DNA of 64,000 nt from assembly GCA_948099385.1 (NCBI GenBank), contig CANUEZ040000028.1, positions 930,001 to 994,000 on the forward strand, read 5' to 3'. The notes beneath the pieces are model-generated. The model saw nothing but the letters and a program-made list of their open reading frames with translations. It searched no databases and was not told the DNA's origin. Position numbers and translations under genes: made by a program. Origin of the DNA: Fasciola hepatica. Its lineage: Eukaryota > Platyhelminthes > Trematoda > Plagiorchiida > Fasciolidae. Shown piece after piece: positions 58,283 through 64,000 of this stretch. Position 1 is the first letter of the stretch. Each line of letters begins with the position of its first letter.

Positions 58283-59482
58283 TCAGTGGGTGGTGCTGAG
58301 ACAAATAAAACACGCTCCTGCAATCCTCGCTTTTCCCCACCGTTCGTCTATTGTGGCGTTGCCGAACTTGAAGCATTCTGGTAGTCCATGGCTAGCACCA
58401 CGGGATCTGCAATTGAGTTGCGCCGTAGCATCTTTTGAAATGGCATGTGAATTGGTCCAAGGCTGGTATTTTGGATGTTCCCGTGCCCGGGTTTCAGCTT
58501 GGCTAGTACTGGCCTTGTTTGCCCGGTTGCTGTCCCGGATGAGTCGGCCGAACCTGCTGTGAGCTATCTTGGTTTGCCTGCTCAAGTATTCGGTCAGGTC
58601 TTCGAAGTTAGCTTCCCTGTCGCTTCGGCTTATCCGTTCCGCTTCTTCCGCCCAACGACCCTGTAGTTCGGGAGAGAGGTGATGGACTATGCCTTCCAAA
58701 GTGTACATGGCATCTAGGTCAACCCTGTAACCTAAATGGTCGAGGGCTATTGAGCAGTTCTGCATCTTATTCACCAGGTCGGCCATTGTGTAGACGTCGC
58801 CCTTGGTTCTCTTTGCCTCTACCATCAAGCCCTCTATTAGGTTACGGGCTACTTTGGAAGGTTGGCCAAACAAGTCCCTTAGAATCTTCCTTGCTCTTTT
58901 GTAGCCTTGTTCCGGGTCGAGCATGGTACACACGTCGATTGCTTCTCTTGCTCGGCCTCGACAGTAGTGAGTAAGGTAGAGGAGCCTTTGCCCAGGGTCA
59001 GTTACCTTGTTTTCAACGAACGTCTCGAACTGCTTGACAAACTTGCAGTATTGTTCAGCTCGCCCGTCGGAAACCGTTAGTTCCACTCTAGGCAAATCGA
59101 TCGATGGTGGTTTGTAGTCGGCGACCGGCGCGGGGTTCCCTATCTTATTGCACCCTAACCTATCTGAAGTGTCGTAATCGCTGGTCTCGTGCTCTCGCTC
59201 TTTCTGTGTACACTACTTTTCTGCTTCTTGTGCCTGTAGTTTAGCCGATAGTAACTGTTGTACTAGGTCTAGTATTCTCAGCCCATATAAATCGACATCC
59301 TTACGATCAATATTGCTCTCATTAACACATGAACTAGCACTGACAGGACTGGGCGATCTAACATTTACTAAAGAATCAAATGTACCCAAAACCTCCCCAG
59401 AGACTTGCCGTGTTATTTCTTGTCCGGATTCCAATGTTTCCGATCTCTTCCTTGGAACTTTACGTGTTTTTTCTCGTTCCAA
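58283..59482 (-). pseudogene. BEL/Pao gag
   Basis: The frame runs from ATG 59482 with one in-frame TAG (59213-59215) and stops at 58283. The N-terminal third is charged and ends in a coiled-coil-like segment. The core has FVKQFETFVENKVTDPGQR, LTHYCRGRAREAIDVCTML and LVNKMQNCSIALDHLGYRV, typical of BEL/Pao gag. It ends in the first zinc knuckle (CFICLSTTH), the rest of which continues in the protease frame. Confidence 0.85.
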
Positions 59483-59511
59483 ATTGATCTATTGAGTATT
59501 GTACCAAAAGT

Positions 59512-59870
59512 TTGAGCAATGCGAAGCCAAATTCTCAACGAATCCCGAAATCAAAAGACGATTGTCCGTGGTATTCTGCGATACTAGATTATTACATGAA
59601 CAATGACATCAAAAAATACAAACCTCAATAATACGATCACAATGACTCAACAACGAGAAACCGAATAGCAGCGTGTGAGCAAACAGCACGTGCGCCACGC
59701 AGGTCCTGAACAAGGATGTGCCAAAGTAGCTTTCTGGGTGCGAACAAACAACAATTGGTCTATAGAAACAACCGGTTCGTAAAGACAAGTCAATAGTATA
59801 GGCAAATGAGTGATGTTAGGAAAAATACTGAATCGCGAGGGTTAAAGGGGATTTTCCACGACCGGTTGTT
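59512..59870 (-). repeat. BEL/Pao 5' LTR
   Basis: 359 bp. It differs from the other LTR by about six substitutions that I can see (three near the TTGAG end, then single changes near 59578, 59731 and 59866). The minus strand continues with TTTTGGTACAATACTC, whose TGG is the likely start of the primer binding site. The priming tRNA was not identified. Confidence 0.9.
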
Positions 59871-59874
59871 ACGT

Positions 59875-60400
59875 AGATCACAATCACCGTCAAGTCGTGC
59901 GGGGAGCCTTCAAAACGTGCTAAGGCAAGTCTAGATGAGACTGGTTCCCAAGAGGTCGTTACACCACTAACTGCTTTGTTCAAAGCAGACACGACGCCGC
60001 AGAGTCCGGAGTTATCTTTCGGGCCACTCCCACTCCCGGGACCTTTATTTCTCGACTACCTGAATTGGGCAGGTGGACTTCCGAGACGCAAGCGATATCT
60101 ACGTCATAGTCTTGTAGAGTTTGCATTGTGATGCACTGACTGCCGACGTCTAGAAACGTTCTGACATTCAAACAGGCTATGTGTGTTCTTTTCCTGCAGC
60201 GAATAATCCCAGCTTGTTGTCTTATCATCTCGACCGCCGGGACACGATGAGCGTCGCTTACCGGGGACGCCGTAGCAAGACGATCGCTTGAGCTTCCGTG
60301 AATAATCATAGAGAGTCGCGGGGGTCGGGTACGAAGCAGTATCCCCAGCACCGTTCGGCCCTTTTGTTTGAGGTTTCACCTCTACCCCTTGCACACTCAA
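59875..60400 (-). pseudogene. RTE LINE, 5' part (endonuclease N-terminus)
   Basis: Minus strand: THIACLNVRTFLDVGSQ (Asn of the endonuclease), YDVDIACVSEVHLPNSG (Glu), then in a shifted frame SGLRGVVSALNKAVSG and SRLALARFEG to LTVIVIYV, where it meets the BEL LTR. The domain continues at 53288. The block order is that of RTE endonucleases. Sequence up to about 60.8 kb may be the 5' untranslated region. Confidence 0.8.
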
Positions 60401-61360
60401 GTGCAGACGGCAAGGCAGCAGGGTATTCCCAGAGAAGCCGGTGGCCTGCTGTGCAGCTCGTTCGCTTCCTCTGGAATGCCGGATCAGGCAGTTGAACAGG
60501 TCTTTTTGCAGCCGTCAGATCCGTAGATCTCGTCCGCCCATCCAGAAGGGTCTGTCTTCACATGCCGAACACCGTCTCGCCAAAGTTGTTAGACCTCGGT
60601 AACCCTCTGCCTGGTTTAGCCTGCCTGTAGAGCGGTTTACCGGGGTGTGGCCGCCGATGCATGCTTCAGCTTCATGGAGGCACAGGTGAGAGATGGGTGA
60701 ATGGTGGAGGCCAAAGAGATGGAGGAAGCCCCACGGGACGCGACAGCCAACCAACTCAGAGGTGCTACTCCTTCCAGACACCCCATACACCGCTTGTCTA
60801 GTTGGTATGCCTTTTTCTCCTCCCTGTCAAAAATCTCTCTATCTGACTTTCGTTGGGTTTTTAAGAAGGAATGGTCCGCGCTACCAAATCTGAACGGATT
60901 TCCCCTTTCTATTGTCCAGTGATCTATCTTCAGCTCACCGGCAATGCCAGATACAAGGTACTGTCAAGATTTGTAATTTGAACACTCTTTTCTATTGCCT
61001 CATTATCCGGTGAACCATCTTACAGCTCACCGGGGACAGTCAGATAAAATGATAATCACAAGATCCGGGATCATTTAGGCTTCAGTTTTGTACCCGAGTT
61101 TAGTAATCCGAGTAACTGGTACCTACTGTATCCCAAGAATGGCCTATGGAAGGGCAACAAGCCATAAGTCCCGACATGTGCCAGAAGACGGTGAATTTCG
61201 ATGAAGTAGGTGAAGGAGAATGCATCGTCCACGTGTGTATTGGAACACTGTCTTTCACGCTTACGTCTGGGAGCGACATCGGGCGCGATACTGGCTTAGA
61301 GAGTTGGAGGCCCAACCGTCCGAGGGCCGAGCATTCAAAAAGTGTCTTTCAATTGGCCCA
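60401..61360. other. No clear gene; possible RTE 5' region and a diverged short tandem repeat
   Basis: A motif of about 50 bp (TTTCTATTG, then ATCTT-CAGCTCACCGG, then CAGATA) occurs at about 60905-60955 and again at about 60988-61050. No coding motif is seen. Confidence 0.3.
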
Positions 61361-61374
61361 CGTAGCAATACCAA

Positions 61375-61545
61375 TGAAATCCCGATTGGGTCCCCATTGG
61401 GATTTGGTTGGGATTAGGTTGGGATACTTTGGGTTTTGATTGGGACGACCTAGCCTAAATGTTGGGTTTTGTTTGGGATTTGCTACGCATCCCGACCTTG
61501 CCCCAATGGGTTCCCAGTTGGGGCCCCATCGGGATGACCCAAATT
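61375..61545. repeat. TTGGG-rich imperfect repeat
   Basis: TTGGG or TTGGGAT recurs about ten times at irregular spacing. The two ends are roughly symmetrical: CCCGATTGGGTCCCCATTGGGA near 61380 and CCCAGTTGGGGCCCCATCGGGA near 61515. It could be a small MITE-like element or simple expansion. Confidence 0.4.
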
Positions 61546-63299
61546 TTAGATCGAAACAAAAAGCTCCCTCAGTTCTTCCCAGTATTTCCGGACAAACTCT
61601 AGCGAACCTCGTGAGAACGATCTCAGCCTCCCAGTTTCCATTACCTGCCACTTGGTACAAAGAAAACAACCTAGTAAGTAGCTCAGGTAAAATTGTATTA
61701 TTGATATTTAGAAAAGTGTACGATTTATTCTTCCGGATTTTCCCGTCGTTGTTTTCTTTCAGAGGACCTCTATTTACATCTGCAACATTAGGAAAAAGAG
61801 GCAAATAAAAAATTTACTACGCGCAAACACTGGAAATTATTACCAGAAAAATAATAGTTAGTTGGACCGAAAATCATTTATGCTTTGAGTTTAACGGTCT
61901 AAAAAGATGTATCTGTGTTTTCTGATCGAACCTCCGCGGTCCCGGGCATTGGTAAACCAATGTTGCGCATGCTTCTGCACGTCATCATCGGAAGTATCTT
62001 TGAGCCCCTGACTGTTAAAGATGGCCTCTGATGTGACATGGATCATACAGAAAATCGAAACGTGCCTTTAATCACACTCATTAGTCGCAAATGCGAATTA
62101 GCGGTTTTGCCGACACTGCCTGACCAGCTGCACTGTTTCGCAACATCGTCACTTATCACCGTGGACAACAATTTACGGACTGATTCGCGAAGGTCGTCAG
62201 TGATAGTCCTGGTTAGCATAGAAACCTAGAGGAGTAATAAGTGAACTTGTTATCTTACCAAATGGTCATAGTTCGAAAGCACATTCAGATCTATGTCCAT
62301 TGTTTGCAGGTCATCAACTGCGGTCGCTCTTTTTGGTTTGTAAAAAGAGGACACCGTAGGTGTTGTCTTTGCGTTTGATGAGGCGGTAACTTCTTTTTGT
62401 AAGGCATCAAACCCTGAATTGACGAGGGTAGTCAAGGCAGACTTTTTGATGTTCAACTCCCCTGGTTGATGCACTGTTAATATTGTGAAGTTAACATACC
62501 GAGCATCGCAATTACTGTCTTGTCTACAGGGGTGTTGGATGCTTCTGTGGATTTCTCGTTGGAACTGCAACAGTTGACGTTCGCAAAACCACAAGTTTAT
62601 GCGGTAAAAAATAAATTGAACAACCCACAATATTGGAGAGGACAAGGACATGGTTCGCATCGCCGGATGCGGTGTGGAAGACGGTGTAAATGGAAGGAAT
62701 CATCAATTTGTTCGCTTGACAAACCCCGCCTTTTGAGTTGCACCGAGACATATTTCCGGCTTTGGTGGGACCTTCAACGGCATCGGGAATTTTCTCTTAG
62801 TGTTAGTTTCACAGTCCGTGTCCTCGAAGTCAATGGTGAACGTGATACGCTGTCTGGAAGGAGTAAACTAACCCTACTAATTTATTTTTTCCGGTTGGCG
62901 TACCTCGTACCAAACATGGCCATAGGCATTGTCACGTCCGACAGTTCCGATGTTGATTCTCGTAGGTAATTAGATTCACACTGCAGAATTTTGTGGTAAC
63001 CTTCGGTCGACACCGAATTAACCATTAAATGGATTCATGCCTGAGCTAAATATTTCCCGACATTCGTATACCGGATTATCGGATGGTAACTCTTTACCCA
63101 AAATTGAAATGCTCCGGTATTCCGGAGCTTTCTATACGTCCAACCGTCTGGTATGTGTGGAATCAACAAACCAGTTTCGGTGAATAAAGCCGACCGAGCC
63201 ATCGTTGGTAAAGAGCACGGGGCGATACATCTAAAAAAATAATCATAACAACAATCATCGAGAATCGTAGTAGGTAACTATGGACGAAAGAATCATCTG
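61546..63299. other. No certain gene; possible exon at 62266-62470 on the minus strand
   Basis: On the minus strand an open frame from about 62470 to 62266 encodes a hydrophilic segment (KKSALTTLVNSGFDALQKEV ... LQTMDIDLNVLSNYDHLV) ending at CATTTG-GTAAGA, a good splice donor. It has no recognised domain. The remainder holds only short frames. Confidence 0.3.
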
Positions 63300-64000
63300 T
63301 GAAAGCGAGTTTGTTTCATAAAAAGGAACGCAAAATCAGTATAACTACGCTGTGTGTTCCACAGGGTAGTGAAAGGCATTTACATTCTACGTCGGTTTTC
63401 ATAGCAGGAAAAATTTCAGTGTCCACATTATCCACCGAAAAAATGTACAGGTGTGTGGAGGGTAAGTGTTTGGTGAAAAAAGGTCCTGGATTAAATAAAC
63501 GTTTAAAATACAAAGAGTGTCTCTAGTAATGCTCACATTGGCACTAGGAAAGTTATGCACAACAACTACATTGTTCGGTGGCTGGCTGGAAAAAACGCCT
63601 TACGACTAATGAAATTATCGCCTTTGGGGGTTCTGGGTAGAAGTGAACCTGTGTCATCTGCGTAGAATTGTGTGACTGATAGATGAAAATCTGATACGCC
63701 CTCAATCAATCTTTTGTACAACTATGGTCCAGGATTCCTCGGTCCTTTAATGAAATACTTCAGGAAACCAAGATAAGATTCGAAAGGAAAAGCGAAAAAG
63801 CTATCCAGCTTTCCATGCAAAAGTACGTCATCATGCAAATGAATTAAGTTATGTACTTTGTAAACAAGTTCGTGTGCTCCATAAAACGCTTCGAACTGCT
63901 GAACAAACAATCGTAGAAGATTCGATGCAAAGTTATTGTAATGGACATATAGTTGGGGATGCGAAAAAATATAAATAGATCTAGATGGGGACAAAACTTG
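63300..64000 (-). pseudogene. CACTA/EnSpm-like transposase, C-terminal part (runs off the window)
   Basis: The minus frame 63994-63722 reads NLLRLFVQQFEAFYGAHELV, KVHNLIHLHDDVLLHGKLDS and FFAFPFESYLGFLKYFIKGP, a good DUF4218-type domain. After a frame change, 63513-63316 gives GPFFTKHLPSTHLYIFSVDN and the tail CLSLPCGTHSVVI, matching the usual end of this transposase family. The upstream part lies beyond 64000. It is better preserved than the copies at 42-46 kb; whether the frame change is an intron or a mutation cannot be told here. Confidence 0.6.

Larger units (their letters stand above)
53293..59870 (-). mobile_element. Full-length BEL/Pao element, inactive
   Basis: A 6.6-kb minus-strand element has 359-bp LTRs at both ends (about six differences seen, roughly 98% identical) and internal domains in BEL/Pao order: gag with zinc knuckles, protease, RT, RNase H, integrase, and a DUF5641-like tail. 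It interrupts the endonuclease domain of an RTE LINE of the same orientation. The coding region has at least seven in-frame stops and at least four frameshifts, and key RT and integrase residues are replaced, so it is not autonomous. Related remnants lie at 39.0-41.2 kb (close) and 27.3-30 kb (distant). Confidence 0.92.

Noticed and set aside
1..64000. CRISPR arrays, bacterial operons, rRNA genes, defence systems
   Set aside because: No regularly spaced repeats, no Shine-Dalgarno-led gene series and no ribosomal RNA motifs; the element content is eukaryotic throughout.

Overview
This window looks like eukaryotic nuclear DNA made almost entirely of transposable elements at different stages of decay. 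I find no convincing host gene, no RNA gene and no CRISPR array. The element mix is RTE and CR1-like LINEs, BEL/Pao LTR elements, one CsRn1-type Gypsy element whose gag carries a Cys-His-Cys-Cys knuckle and whose primer site resembles tRNA-Trp, and a CACTA/EnSpm-like DNA transposase. That mix is best known from flatworms (flukes, pseudophyllidean tapeworms), so a platyhelminth source is likely. This is inference from element families, not from a host gene.

Layout. 0-10 kb: decayed RTE pieces on both strands (71-316 +, 3940-7620 + with an interruption, 8641-10110 -) and the 3' tail of a CR1-like LINE (about 1600-2086 +). 11.3-21.2 kb: an almost intact CR1-like LINE on the + strand whose ORF1 is split by a young Gypsy element (11513-16930) with apparently identical 308-bp LTRs and a GATC target duplication. 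21-27 kb: probable LINE 3' untranslated sequence, two more copies of a hairpin plus (ATT)n LINE tail, and a truncated LINE endonuclease. 27.3-30 kb: a BEL/Pao remnant with its 5' LTR. 30.1-36.5 kb: a second, decayed CR1-like LINE, interrupted by an unidentified insertion of about 2.6 kb. 38.9-45.8 kb: a third BEL/Pao remnant among several minus-strand pseudogene copies of a Tnp2/DUF4218-type transposase; another copy runs off the right end of the window. 47.2-50.45 kb: a minus-strand LINE split by a solo BEL LTR. 50.5-60.4 kb: a minus-strand RTE LINE split by a full-length but dead BEL/Pao element (53293-59870).

The Gypsy element carries the most informative detail: gag and pol are joined by a textbook -1 frameshift arrangement (GGGAAAC directly before the gag stop, a 6-nt spacer, then a GC-rich hairpin). 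The repeated theme is nested insertion: Gypsy into CR1, BEL into RTE, solo LTR into LINE, and an unknown element into CR1. No cellular pathway or defence system is visible.
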